Assembly: GCF_013410565.1 (NCBI RefSeq)
Contig: NZ_JACCFO010000001.1
Coordinates: 806,001 to 870,000, forward strand
Direction of reading: 5' to 3'
Length of the DNA stretch: 64,000 bases
DNA from: Streptomonospora nanhaiensis
GTDB taxonomy: Bacteria; Actinomycetota; Actinomycetes; Streptosporangiales; Streptosporangiaceae
This document shows positions 42,159-50,801 of this stretch, piece by piece. Under the pieces are notes generated by a model. That model was not told the DNA's origin. It saw only the letters and a list, made by a program, of their open reading frames with translations, and ran no database searches. The number at the start of each line of letters is the position of its first letter. The stretch's first letter is position 1. The position numbers and the translations under genes were made by a program.

Positions 42159-43769
42159 ATGGACTCCTCAGACATCAACTCCGACCGGCCGCTGGGCCGT
42201 GATGACCTCACCGGCACCGAAACCCCACCGGCGCGGGTGCCCGCCCAGCGCGGACCCGTCCCGGCCGAGTCCGGGGCCGCCGCCGGCGGTGGCCCCGGCG
42301 GCGCCGGCGAGACCCCCGCCCCTGAACAGGAGCGCTTCTGGAAGGCGGGTCGGCTGGAGCCGATGCCGATCCGCCCCCTTCCCAAGGCACCGCCCTCCAT
42401 CCACCTGCTCGGCCCCACCGTGTTCCTCGTGGCGCTGGGCGTGGGCATGGGCGAGTCCTACATGTGGCCGCGGCTGGTCCTGATCTTCGGACCCGAGATC
42501 CGCTGGCTGTTCCTCATCGGCGTCACCCTGCAGGCGGTGGTGATGCTGGAGATGTCGCGGTACGCCATGGCCACCGGCGAGAGCATCTTCTTCGGTGCCG
42601 CGCGCGTGTTCAAACCGCTGATGTGGTTCTTCTTCGTCACCGCGATCCTGGTCTACATCTGGCCCGGCCACCTCTCGGCCGGCGCGTCGGCGTTCGAGCG
42701 GGTGACCGGAATACCCTGGCAGGCCACGGCGGTCACCGGCATGCTGCTGGTGGGCGTCGTGTTCACCCTGGCCAAGGTGGTCTACAACCTGCTGGAGAAC
42801 GTCCTCTCCATCTGCATCGGCCTGCTGGTGGTGGGCACCTCGGTCGTGGCTGCGATGGTCGGCAGCCTCTCGGACCTCTCCACCACCCTCACCGGCATGT
42901 TCGCCTTCGGCTACCTGCCCGACGAGGCCCTGTCGCCGGCGTGGTTCCCCGTCATCGTCGGTTCGATCGCCTTCGCCGGCCCCTCGGGCATGCAGCAGAT
43001 GTGGTACACCCTGCACCTGCGCGACAAGGGCGCGGGCATGGGCAGCCACATCCCCCGCATCCGCGGGCTGCGCCACGCCGAGGAGCAGGAGACCATGCCC
43101 TCGCGCGGGTTCATGTTCGACACCTCCGACCCCGCGGAGATGAGCAAGTGGAAGGGCTGGCGGCGCTGGGTCACCTTCGACGCCTTCGTGCTCTTCTGGG
43201 GCATCACCATGCTGGTCACCGTGTCGTTCACCGTGCTGGCGCAGGCGTCGGCCCGGTTCGACCCCCAGGTCGCCACGGTCATCCGCGACGGCGAGCGCGA
43301 CGCCGCCCTCGACGCCATGGCCGCGTCCTTCACCGCCGCCGGCAGCCCCGTCTTCGGCACGATCTTCTTCCTGTTCATCTCCCTGATCGGCCTCAACGCC
43401 ACGCTCGGGCTGTTCGACTCCTTCTCGCGCGGCCAGGCCGACATGACCTACTTCTTCGTCCCCGGCGCGCGCCGGTTCAGCATGTCCAAGCTCTACGGGT
43501 TCTTCCTGTGGGGCCTGATCGCGTTCGGGATCGTCATCCTGCTGTTCGGCCCCGCCGACGGCCCGGCCGCGATCCTGGACACACTGGCGTTCCTGTCCAC
43601 CTTCGCGATGGGCGCCTACTGCGTGACACTCCTGCTGGTCAACAACCTCACCCTCCCCAAGCCGATCCGGCCCGGGATCCTCCCCAACGTCCTCATCGCC
43701 TGCGCCGCGGTGTTCTACCTCGGCATGCTGTTCTACTCGCTGTTCGCCTACGGTGTGGTGGTGAGCTGA
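42159..43769 (+). CDS. Nramp-fold membrane transporter lacking the metal-binding motifs
   Basis: 536 residues, about eleven membrane helices after a 75-residue Pro/Gly-rich N-terminus. The overall helix pattern and the segment FLVALGVGMGESYMWPRLVL align with Nramp helix 1, but the DPGN metal motif is replaced (GMGES). In helix 6 the MPH motif is replaced by GSIAFAGPSGMQQMWY. It therefore should not carry Mn or Fe like classical Nramp proteins. It lies 240 bp after the oxalate operon on the same strand and overlaps the next membrane protein gene. A role in carboxylate or proton-linked transport for this locus is inference. Confidence 0.75.
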   Translation: MDSSDINSDRPLGRDDLTGTETPPARVPAQRGPVPAESGAAAGGGPGGAGETPAPEQERFWKAGRLEPMPIRPLPKAPPSIHLLGPTVFLVALGVGMGESYMWPRLVLIFGPEIRWLFLIGVTLQAVVMLEMSRYAMATGESIFFGAARVFKPLMWFFFVTAILVYIWPGHLSAGASAFERVTGIPWQATAVTGMLLVGVVFTLAKVVYNLLENVLSICIGLLVVGTSVVAAMVGSLSDLSTTLTGMFAFGYLPDEALSPAWFPVIVGSIAFAGPSGMQQMWYTLHLRDKGAGMGSHIPRIRGLRHAEEQETMPSRGFMFDTSDPAEMSKWKGWRRWVTFDAFVLFWGITMLVTVSFTVLAQASARFDPQVATVIRDGERDAALDAMAASFTAAGSPVFGTIFFLFISLIGLNATLGLFDSFSRGQADMTYFFVPGARRFSMSKLYGFFLWGLIAFGIVILLFGPADGPAAILDTLAFLSTFAMGAYCVTLLLVNNLTLPKPIRPGILPNVLIACAAVFYLGMLFYSLFAYGVVVS

Positions 43770-44332
43770 TGAGCGCGCACGCCCCCTCGGCCGGACGTGT
43801 CCCGGCTCCCGCCCAGTACGCTGAGATCGCCGTTCCGGGTGCGGCGATCGGCCTGGTCGCCGGTGTGTTCGCGGCCGGGGTGGCGGCGCTGGCCGGGCTG
43901 CCCGGCGTGCAGATCGCGACCATCGCCACCGGACTGGGCATCCCGCTCGCCCTGCTCGGAGCCGGATACTGCGTCCTGCTCGCGACCGGGCGGTTCGGGG
44001 TCGGCGCGGTCGGCCCGGTGGCGCTGTACTGGCTGGTGGGGTTCCCGCTGGCCAGGCTGATCGACGAGGTCGCGGTGGCCGGGGTGCTGGGGCACGACGA
44101 CGTGCTCCGGGATCCGCTGCTGTCGTTCCTGGCGTTCCAGGCGCTGCTCAGCATAGGCTTCGCGATCGGGTTCCTGTGGCTGCACGAGCGCCTGGCTCCG
44201 CACTGGTACCACCGGATCCAGCGCCACAACACCGCCGCCGCCGATCTGATGCGGCGCTACATCGGCCAGGCCGCCGCCATGGAGGAGCGCCGCGCCGCGG
44301 CCGGGCGGGGTCGCCGACGCGGCGGTTCCTGA
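43769..44332 (+). CDS. Small membrane protein coupled to the Nramp-fold gene
   Basis: 187 residues with about four membrane helices (22-42, 48-70, 78-96 and 120-140 approximately) and a basic C-terminal tail (MEERRAAAGRGRRRGGS). Its start codon overlaps the stop of the transporter gene (TGATG), so the two are translated together and probably work together. I do not recognise a family. The C-terminal WLHERLAPHWYHRIQRHN segment is amphipathic. Confidence 0.7.
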   Translation: MSAHAPSAGRVPAPAQYAEIAVPGAAIGLVAGVFAAGVAALAGLPGVQIATIATGLGIPLALLGAGYCVLLATGRFGVGAVGPVALYWLVGFPLARLIDEVAVAGVLGHDDVLRDPLLSFLAFQALLSIGFAIGFLWLHERLAPHWYHRIQRHNTAAADLMRRYIGQAAAMEERRAAAGRGRRRGGS

Positions 44333-44348
44333 CATGTAGTAAACCGGT

Positions 44349-44374
44349 TCCCGGACGTTTTCGGACGTCCGGGA
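44349..44374 (+). terminator. 10-bp hairpin before the TerC gene
   Basis: TCCCGGACGT (44349-44358) pairs with ACGTCCGGGA (44365-44374), loop TTTCGG. It probably ends the upstream operon; an attenuator for the TerC gene is also possible. Confidence 0.5.
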
Positions 44375-44412
44375 CCGGCACCCGTGTGCCTACGATCGTC
44401 TGGAGTACTGGC

Positions 44413-45453
44413 TTGGAAATCGCACCCTGGGTCTGGGGGGTCACGATCGCCGTTCTGCTCGGCGTGATCCTGATCGACTTCATCATCATCGCCCGCCGGC
44501 CGCACGAGCCCTCGATGCGCGAAGCAGCCATCTGGATCTCGGTCTACGTGTCCCTGGCGATCGTGTTCGGCATCGGCCTCGCCTTCACCACCGAGGGCCA
44601 GGCCGTCGACTTCTTCACCGGCTGGATCGTCGAGTACTCGATGAGCATGGACAACCTGTTCGTGTTCATCCTCATCCTGGGCTCCTTCGCGGTGCCCCGG
44701 GAGCACCGCCAGCGCGTCCTGCTGGTGGGCATCGCGCTCGCCCTGGTCTTCCGCGGCCTGTTCATCGCCGTGGGCGCGGCGGCGGTCAACGCCTTCGCCG
44801 GGGTGTTCTACCTCTTCGGCGCGTTCCTGCTCTACACCGCGTGGAAGCTGGTGGCCGGCGGCGGCGACGACGAGGAGGAGTACAAGGAGAACGCGGCGGT
44901 GCGCATGGTCCGCCGGGTGCTGCCCACCACCGACACCTACCACGACGCCAAGCTCGTCACCCGGATCGACGGCAAGCGCGTGGTCACGCCCATGCTGCTG
45001 GTGATGATCGCGGTGGGCCTGACCGACATCCTGTTCGCGCTCGACTCCATCCCGGCGATCTTCGGGATCACCCAGGAGCCCTACCTGGTCTTCACCGCCA
45101 ACGCCTTCGCGCTGATGGGCCTGCGCCAGCTGTACTTCCTCATCGGCGGGCTGCTGGACAAGCTGGTCTACCTCAGCCACGGCCTGGCGGTCATCCTCGG
45201 GTTCATCGGCGTCAAGCTGATCCTGCACGCGGTCCACGAGACCACCGACCTGCACGTGCCCGAGATCCCCACCACCGTGTCGCTGGTGGTCATCGTGCTC
45301 ACCCTGGCGGTCACCGCCGTGGCCAGCCTGGTCAAGAGCCGCCGCGACGCGGCCGCGGCCCCGGCCGCGAGCGCGGGCGCCGAGTCGGGCGAGCCCGCCC
45401 AGCCGGTGTCCGACGGCGGCGACGACGACCGCGGCGAGCGGGTGTCCGTCTGA
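44413..45453 (+). CDS. TerC-family integral membrane protein
   Basis: About 346 residues from TTG 44413, which has GGAG eight bases upstream and gives the usual family start (LEIAPWVWGVTIAVLLGVI); GTG 44386 is the alternative. Conserved acidic membrane motifs are present: VEYSMSMDNLFVFILILG and GLTDILFALDSIPAIFGIT. TerC proteins are linked to manganese export, envelope metallation and tellurite resistance. The C-terminal 45 residues are Ala/Glu/Asp-rich and cytoplasmic. No manganese riboswitch fits in the 80-bp upstream gap. Confidence 0.88.
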   Translation: MEIAPWVWGVTIAVLLGVILIDFIIIARRPHEPSMREAAIWISVYVSLAIVFGIGLAFTTEGQAVDFFTGWIVEYSMSMDNLFVFILILGSFAVPREHRQRVLLVGIALALVFRGLFIAVGAAAVNAFAGVFYLFGAFLLYTAWKLVAGGGDDEEEYKENAAVRMVRRVLPTTDTYHDAKLVTRIDGKRVVTPMLLVMIAVGLTDILFALDSIPAIFGITQEPYLVFTANAFALMGLRQLYFLIGGLLDKLVYLSHGLAVILGFIGVKLILHAVHETTDLHVPEIPTTVSLVVIVLTLAVTAVASLVKSRRDAAAAPAASAGAESGEPAQPVSDGGDDDRGERVSV

Positions 45454-45480
45454 CGGGGCGGCACGCCGCCCTCCCCCTAC

Positions 45481-45521
45481 GCGAAAGGCCCTCCGCGCCG
45501 TCGGCGCGGAGGGCCTTTCGC
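45481..45521. terminator. Perfect 19-bp bidirectional terminator hairpin
   Basis: Arms 45481-45499 and 45503-45521 pair exactly, with AAAGG/CCTTT inside the stem and a 3-base loop. It separates the converging TerC and D-Ala-D-Ala ligase-like genes. Confidence 0.8.
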
Positions 45522-45531
45522 GCGGGCGCGC

Positions 45532-46482
45532 CTAGCGGCGGTTGTAGGCGTTGAACGCGAGGTCGCGGCAGACCCGGGCGAAGTCCAGCTCGGCCGCCTC
45601 GACCGCCAGCGGGAAGGTGGAGGTCTCGGTCATGCCCGGGGCGACGTTGACCTCCAGGAAGCGCACCGTGCCGTCGCCGTCGACGATGAGGTCGGTTCGG
45701 GAGTAGTCGCGCAGGCCCAGTGCCCGGTGGGCGGTCAGCGCGGCCTCGGCCGCGGCGCGCGCCGCGGCGTCCGACAGCCGCGCCGGGCAGAAGAACTCGG
45801 TGCGCCCGGGGGTGTAGCGGGCGGTGTAGTCGTAGACGCCGCCGTCGGGCACGATCTCCACGGCCGGCAGGTCGAAGGGGCCGTCGCCGAGGTCGAGCAC
45901 GCCCACGGCGATCTCGGTGCCCTCGACGCGCTCCTCGATCAGCGCGCGGTCGCCGTAGGCGAAGCAGCTGACCAGCGCCGAGGACAGCGCCTCGGGGGTG
46001 TCCACGGCGCCGGCGCCGAACGCCGACCCGCCCTGGTCGGGCTTGACGAACAGCGGCAGGCCCAGGGTGGCCACGATGCGCTCCAGCAGCGCGGGGGCGC
46101 CCAGGTCGTGGAAGGCGGACTTGGGCAGGACCACGCCGCGCGGCACCGCGATCCCGCGCTCGGCCACCAGGGCCTTGGCGACGGGCTTGGCGAAGGCCGC
46201 CCGGCAGGCCGCGGGCGGGGCGCCCACGTAGGGCACCGCGCTCAGCTCCAGGATCTCGGCGGTGGCGCCGTCCTCGCCCGAGGCGCCGTGCAGGGCGGGG
46301 AACACCACCTGCGGGGGGTCGGCGGCCAGCGTGCCCAGCAGCGCGGAGTCGACGTCGGCGATCTGCACCTCGACGTCCAGGCGGCGCAGGGACTCCGCCA
46401 CGCGGCGCCCCGAACGCACACTGACCTCGTGCTCGGGCGACATCCCGCCCGCCAGTACGAGCACCCGGTCGAGATCGGCCAC
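45532..46482 (-). CDS. D-alanine--D-alanine ligase family protein
   Basis: About 316 residues from GTG 46482, chosen because GGAAGG lies seven bases upstream (GTG 46512 is possible). It has the Ddl pattern: VLAGGMSPEHEVSVRSG, PALHGASGEDG, LFVKPDQGGSAFGAG (ATP lysine), EIAVGVLD and FLEVNVAPGMTETSTFP (metal ligands). It may be the cell-wall ligase or a paralogue. The aminotransferase gene lies 57 bp upstream on the same strand, an arrangement that suggests a small operon. Confidence 0.82.
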   Translation of the reverse strand: MADLDRVLVLAGGMSPEHEVSVRSGRRVAESLRRLDVEVQIADVDSALLGTLAADPPQVVFPALHGASGEDGATAEILELSAVPYVGAPPAACRAAFAKPVAKALVAERGIAVPRGVVLPKSAFHDLGAPALLERIVATLGLPLFVKPDQGGSAFGAGAVDTPEALSSALVSCFAYGDRALIEERVEGTEIAVGVLDLGDGPFDLPAVEIVPDGGVYDYTARYTPGRTEFFCPARLSDAAARAAAEAALTAHRALGLRDYSRTDLIVDGDGTVRFLEVNVAPGMTETSTFPLAVEAAELDFARVCRDLAFNAYNRR

Positions 46483-46538
46483 GGTCCTGCCTTCCTGCTG
46501 CGCTGCTGTCACGAGGGACGCCCCCTGGTGGTGGGAGG

Positions 46539-47867
46539 TTAGGGGAGGTCGGGGAACGGGGAGTCGTCGCCCCGGGTGGCTGGGGCCGACGCACCGCCGA
46601 AGGTATCACGCAGGGCGGTCTCGCCCTCGATGACGCCGACCAGGCGCCGCACGCCCTCGCGGATCTGCTCGGGGGTGGGGTAGCAGAAGGACAGCCGCAT
46701 GTTGCGGCGGCCCTCGTCGGAGGCGTAGAAGCCGGTGCCGGGGACGTAGGCCACGCGGGCGCTGACCGCGCGGGGCAGCATGGCCTTGGCGTCCAGCCCC
46801 TCGGGCAGGGTGGCCCACACGAAGAACCCCCCCTCGGGCCGGGTCCAGGAGCTGCCGGCCGGCATCATCGCGTCCAGCGCGCCCAGCATGGCGTCGCGGC
46901 GCTCCCGGTACATCTCGTTGAAGTCCTTGATGCGCTCGCGCCAGGGGTGGGTGGCCAGGTAGCGGCGCACCACCATCTGGTTGAAGGAGGAGTGGCTGAG
47001 CATGGCCGACTCCGCGGCGAGCACGAGCTTGGCGCGCACCGCCGAGGGCGCCAGCGCCCAGCCGATGCGGAAGCCCGGCGAGAGCGTCTTGGAGAACGAC
47101 CCCAGGTAGATGACCTGGTCGGGGGCCTCGGCGCGCAGCGGCGCGACGGGCTCGCCGCCGTAGCGCAGCAGGCCGTAGGGGTTGTCCTCCAGCACCAGCA
47201 GGCCGTGGCGGCGGCAGATCTCCAGGACCCGGCGGCGGCGCTCGGCGGTGAGCGTGACACCGGCGGGGTTGTGGAAGTTGGGGATGGTGTAGAAGAACTT
47301 CGCCCGGCGGCCCTCGGCGGCCAGCCGGGTGAGGTGCTCCTCCAGCGCCTCGGGGAGCACGCCGTGGTCGTCCATGGCGACGTGGCGGATGTCGGCCTGG
47401 AAGGCGGCGAAGGTGTTGACGGCGGTGACGTAGGTGGGCGCCTCGCACAGCACGACGTCGCCGGGGTCGACGAACACCCGGGTGACCAGGTCCAGCGCCT
47501 GCTGGGACCCGACGGTGACGATGACGTCGTCGGCCGCGGCGTCGATGCCCTCCTCGGCCATGACCTCGCAGATCTGCTCGCGCAGCACGGGGTCGCCCTG
47601 GGCCGAGCCGTACTGCAGCGCGGTGGCGCCCTCCTCGGCGACGACGCGCTGCACGATGTCGCCGATCTCGCCCATGGGCAGGGCGCTGACGTTGGGCATG
47701 CCGCCCGCCAGCGAGACGACCTCGGGGCGCGAGGCGACGGCGAACAGGGCCCGGACCTCCGATGCCACCATGCCCTGGGCGCGGGCGGCGTAGGCGCCCA
47801 CGTAGGGGTCGATGCGCGAGCCCTGCGCTGAGGGCTGCCGGTGGGACTGCCGGGGATCCTGGGACAC
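46539..47867 (-). CDS. PLP-dependent aminotransferase (class I/II, LysN-like)
   Basis: 442 residues from GTG 47867 (GGAGGTG upstream). Fold-type I aminotransferase: ALQYGSAQGDPVLREQI, FYTIPNFHNPAG (Asn for PLP), LEDNPYGLLRYGG (Asp) and the Schiff-base Lys in YLGSFSKTLSPGFRIGWA, with Arg in MRLSFCYPT near the C-terminus. It belongs to the 2-aminoadipate / branched-substrate group (LysN, MocR-like catalytic domain without the DNA-binding part). The amino acid used is unknown. Confidence 0.85.
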   Translation of the reverse strand: MSQDPRQSHRQPSAQGSRIDPYVGAYAARAQGMVASEVRALFAVASRPEVVSLAGGMPNVSALPMGEIGDIVQRVVAEEGATALQYGSAQGDPVLREQICEVMAEEGIDAAADDVIVTVGSQQALDLVTRVFVDPGDVVLCEAPTYVTAVNTFAAFQADIRHVAMDDHGVLPEALEEHLTRLAAEGRRAKFFYTIPNFHNPAGVTLTAERRRRVLEICRRHGLLVLEDNPYGLLRYGGEPVAPLRAEAPDQVIYLGSFSKTLSPGFRIGWALAPSAVRAKLVLAAESAMLSHSSFNQMVVRRYLATHPWRERIKDFNEMYRERRDAMLGALDAMMPAGSSWTRPEGGFFVWATLPEGLDAKAMLPRAVSARVAYVPGTGFYASDEGRRNMRLSFCYPTPEQIREGVRRLVGVIEGETALRDTFGGASAPATRGDDSPFPDLP

Positions 47868-48193
47868 GATCCACCTCCGCTGGCGTGGACGGTTGTGTTG
47901 TTGGCAGGTGAGACGCGAGTGGCCTGCCGCGGGTTGACGCGGGGCGGCCGATCCGGCGCTCGCCCACGCCTCGGCCGGCGCGCGTGGCGCGCGCCGCCGA
48001 TCAGTCCCGGCCCAGTGTATGCCGACCGCGGCCGCGGCCCGCCGGGCGGGCCGCGGTCAGGCGGCACCGGGCCCGGCGCGGCCCGCGCGGGCGCCTGCCG
48101 GACCGACTGCCCCGGCGCGCGGCGAAGCGACCCGCCCCGGCCGGGTCTTGACCGATTCCTGGCCGCCTCCCGACCCGCGGGGGCGGCGAGGGC
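47868..48193. other. 326-bp gap upstream of the aminotransferase gene
   Basis: No gene supported. It should hold the promoter of the aminotransferase-ligase pair; a GTTGACG at about 47932 reads on the plus strand. No clear operator seen. Confidence 0.4.
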
Positions 48194-48598
48194 TCAGCGC
48201 GCGGCGGGGCGGCCGGAGGCGGGGGTGAGGGCCAGCAGCCGCCAGCGCGGCCACTGCAGGACGGCCGCCGAGGCGGCCCAGGCGGTGACCGCGACGGCCG
48301 CCGGCGCGGGCCAGGCCCACCAGGCGGCGGCCGCTGCCGCGGTGAACTGGAGGAGGTCCAGGCCCACCGCCGCGGCTCCGGGCACGGCCACCAGGGCGTG
48401 GGCCTTGTCGCCGGGCGTGGCGAACACGGTGGGCACCACGATCAGCAGGAGCACGGCGCCCGCGGCGAGCAGGAGCGAGCGGTCGCTCAGCGCCCAGAAG
48501 ACCGAGATCCAGCCGAGGAGTTCGCAGCCGAAGCGCAGGACGGCGGCGGGGCGGCTGTCGGGGAAGGCGCCGCCGGGTGTGGTCGCGTCGCGGTTCAC
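48194..48598 (-). CDS. DUF2568/YrdB-like small membrane protein
   Basis: 134 residues from GTG 48598, with four predicted membrane helices. The N-terminal LRFGCELLGWISVFWALSD and middle LIVVPTVFATPGDKAH resemble the DUF2568 (YrdB) pattern. Function of the family is unknown. The gene stands alone. Confidence 0.6.
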   Translation of the reverse strand: MNRDATTPGGAFPDSRPAAVLRFGCELLGWISVFWALSDRSLLLAAGAVLLLIVVPTVFATPGDKAHALVAVPGAAAVGLDLLQFTAAAAAAWWAWPAPAAVAVTAWAASAAVLQWPRWRLLALTPASGRPAAR

Positions 48599-49081
48599 CG
48601 CCGCAGCGTCTCACATCCGCGGCGCGTTGCACCCCCGGGCCCGGGGCGCGCGGGTGTGTGCCGGTGTGGTCGGGCGCGGGTGCGCTCGGGGGGCGGGCCG
48701 GCGGTACCGCCGGCCGCACCGGGTTCCGGGGTGCGCCCGGCGGCCCGCGGGGCGGGCGGCGGCCCGGGTCAGCTCCCCCACTCTCCCTCGGGCCGCCGCC
48801 GGGGAAGGTCCGCCGGCGTAAACGGATCCCGCTACCCCCCTCAAGGCACGGGCGCGGGCGGACCGGAGTCCTCCGTCGGCGGCCGCCGCCTCGGTGCTGC
48901 GGCGATCACCGTCACCACCGAGTCCATCGCACCCGGCCCCGCACCGGCAAACGTTGCACCACGTTGCAGATTAGTGACTGTGCGTAGTGTTTTTAGTCCA
49001 ATAAGCACATGTGCACTCTTACCGTGTCAGGTCACGGGGGCCTGGGCGGCGCGCGTGATGGCGGCCCGGGCGCGGTCCCGG
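48599..49081. other. 483-bp gap with an AT-rich island
   Basis: No gene supported. From about 48950 to 49020 the sequence is far less GC-rich than its surroundings. It contains a direct repeat ACGTTGCA (48951-48958 and 48961-48968, ten bases apart), a TTTTTAG run, and the palindrome GCACATGTGC (49005-49014). It looks regulatory, but no gene start follows it closely on either strand; the nearest downstream on the minus strand is 48598. Confidence 0.45.
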
Positions 49082-50440
49082 TCAGCGCAGCAGGGACTCC
49101 GGGTCGGCCCAGGGCACCGGCTCCTGCCCCCAGTCCGCCGCCCGGCGGATCCGGCGGATCTCCGGCGCGGTGGAGCCGGGCAGGAGCTCGGCGGGGGTGG
49201 CCGGGGTGCGGACGCTCACCCGCAGCCCCTCGTGCAGCCGGTAGGGGCGCGACTCGACGACGCCCCCCAGGTGGCGGCGCAGCCGCGACATCTCGGCGCG
49301 CACGGTGACCAGCCGGTCGGTGTCGCCGAACAGGTCGCCGGCCAGCTGGGCGGCGCTGCGGCCGTTGAGGCTGCGCGCCAGCAGGAACAGCAGCTCGCTG
49401 TGGCGCAGGCTCAGCCGGTGGGACCAGGTGCCGCTGGCGCCGCTGACCGTGACCTGGGGCGCGGTGCCGTCGGAGAGGTCGAGGAGCAGGTGGCTGACCG
49501 GCGCGGTCTCGCCGCCGTCGGGCCGCACCAGCCAGCCGCCCGGCAGCGGCTCCACGTGGCACTCCCCCACCCCCGGCAGCCACGCCACGCCCGCCTCCAG
49601 CGAGCGGGGCAGCAGCACCCGGCGCACCGGCTCCATGTGGGCGGCGGCGGCCGTCCAGCCGTCGTTGTCGACCACCAGCGCCCGGCCGTTCATCCCGGCC
49701 AGCAGCGGCGCGGCCACCACGCGCAGCCGCTCCAGGTGGGCGTGGTGCCAGCCGCGCAGCAGCGACTCGGCGTGCTGGGCCACGGCGTTGACGAGCGCGA
49801 GCGTGGAGGGGTGCACGGTCTCGGCGGCGCCGGTGACGTCCACGGCCCCGATGGGCCGGCCGTTGCGCGGGTCGTGCACGGGCGCGCAGGCGCACGTGAC
49901 CTGGTGCAGGCCGCGCACGTAGTGCTCGGCGGAGTAGACCTGCAGCGGGCGGCCCACGACCAGGGCGGTGCCGATCGCGTTGGTGCCGGCGACGTCCTCG
50001 CTCCAGGAGGCGCCCTCGACCAGGCCGATGCTGTCGGCCAGGCGCCGCACCCGCGCGGGGCCGTCGCGCCACAGCACGCGGCACTTCTCGTCGGTGATCA
50101 CCATGACGTGGGCGGCGTCGTCGGCCACGGCGGTCAGCGCGTGGCGCAGCATGGGCAGCAGGTCCTCCAGCGGGGACTCGCGGCGGTGGCGCTGGATGTC
50201 CTCGCGGCCCAGCATGGGCAGCCGGCCCCCGTTCTCGGGGTCGACGCGGCGCAGGCGCATGCGGGCCCAGGAGTCCTCGATGACGGGCCGGGGGCGGGCG
50301 GGCGGGGTGCGGCCGGCGAGCACCGCCGCGTGCACGCGCCGCAGCAGCCGGGCGTACTCGCGCGGGTCGGTTCCCGCGGGCACCGCGGCGTCCAGATGTG
50401 GATGGACCATGGCTCCCCCCGGCTGACCTGCTCGTTCCAC
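49082..50440 (-). CDS. GAF-domain transcriptional regulator with winged-helix output
   Basis: 452 residues from GTG 50440 (AAGGA upstream); ATG 50410 is an alternative. The N-terminal half resembles the sensor part of AcoR-type activators: RPVIEDSWARMRLRRVDP, a GAF domain (about 85-225, LVEGASWSEDVAGTNAIGTAL and CACAPVHDPRNGRPIGAVDVTG). The sigma-54 AAA+ domain and Fis helix are absent. Instead the C-terminus (about 365-430) reads LRHSELLFLLARSLNGRSAAQLAGDLFG and TVRAEMSRLRRHLG, a winged-helix-like domain. Relatives often control alcohol or aldehyde dehydrogenases; no such gene is adjacent. Confidence 0.75.
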   Translation of the reverse strand: MERAGQPGGAMVHPHLDAAVPAGTDPREYARLLRRVHAAVLAGRTPPARPRPVIEDSWARMRLRRVDPENGGRLPMLGREDIQRHRRESPLEDLLPMLRHALTAVADDAAHVMVITDEKCRVLWRDGPARVRRLADSIGLVEGASWSEDVAGTNAIGTALVVGRPLQVYSAEHYVRGLHQVTCACAPVHDPRNGRPIGAVDVTGAAETVHPSTLALVNAVAQHAESLLRGWHHAHLERLRVVAAPLLAGMNGRALVVDNDGWTAAAAHMEPVRRVLLPRSLEAGVAWLPGVGECHVEPLPGGWLVRPDGGETAPVSHLLLDLSDGTAPQVTVSGASGTWSHRLSLRHSELLFLLARSLNGRSAAQLAGDLFGDTDRLVTVRAEMSRLRRHLGGVVESRPYRLHEGLRVSVRTPATPAELLPGSTAPEIRRIRRAADWGQEPVPWADPESLLR

Positions 50441-50801
50441 GCCCGTCTCATCCTTGTGGGCATGGCGGTCCGCGGCAACCGGAACCGGGAGGTAACAGCA
50501 CTCGAACGGCGGGGGCGGTCATCGGCCGCCGAAAACGCTGCCGGGCGGCCGGTTGGGCCAGGGAATCGGCTTCGGGAACGGACTTTGCCCGGTATCCGAC
50601 GCAGGACGGCCTTTCATCCGGTACCTGCGCCGTTGCCCTTCACCGGGCGCCCGACCGGCCGCTTTGACGGTTTCTTGGGCCGCGCGGGCCGTGGCGCTGC
50701 CGGGCGCGCGGCGCGCCCCGGGCGATAGTGGCCCCGACGTGACGGCACCGGCGCGAGCCGGGGGCGCGGATCCCACCGGGCCCCCGCGAGGGAGGCGGAC
50801 C
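50441..50801. other. 361-bp divergent region between regulator and lipoprotein genes
   Basis: No gene supported. It should carry both promoters. Moderately AT-richer patches occur at about 50470-50500 and 50580-50640. No clear repeat noted. Confidence 0.4.

Noticed and set aside
42159-43769. Manganese/iron Nramp transporter
   Set aside because: The fold fits, but both metal-binding motifs are missing, so the metal assignment is not supported.
44333-44412. Possible manganese (yybP-ykoY) riboswitch before the TerC gene
   Set aside because: The gap is only 80 bp and is mostly taken by a simple 10-bp hairpin; the conserved riboswitch segments are absent.
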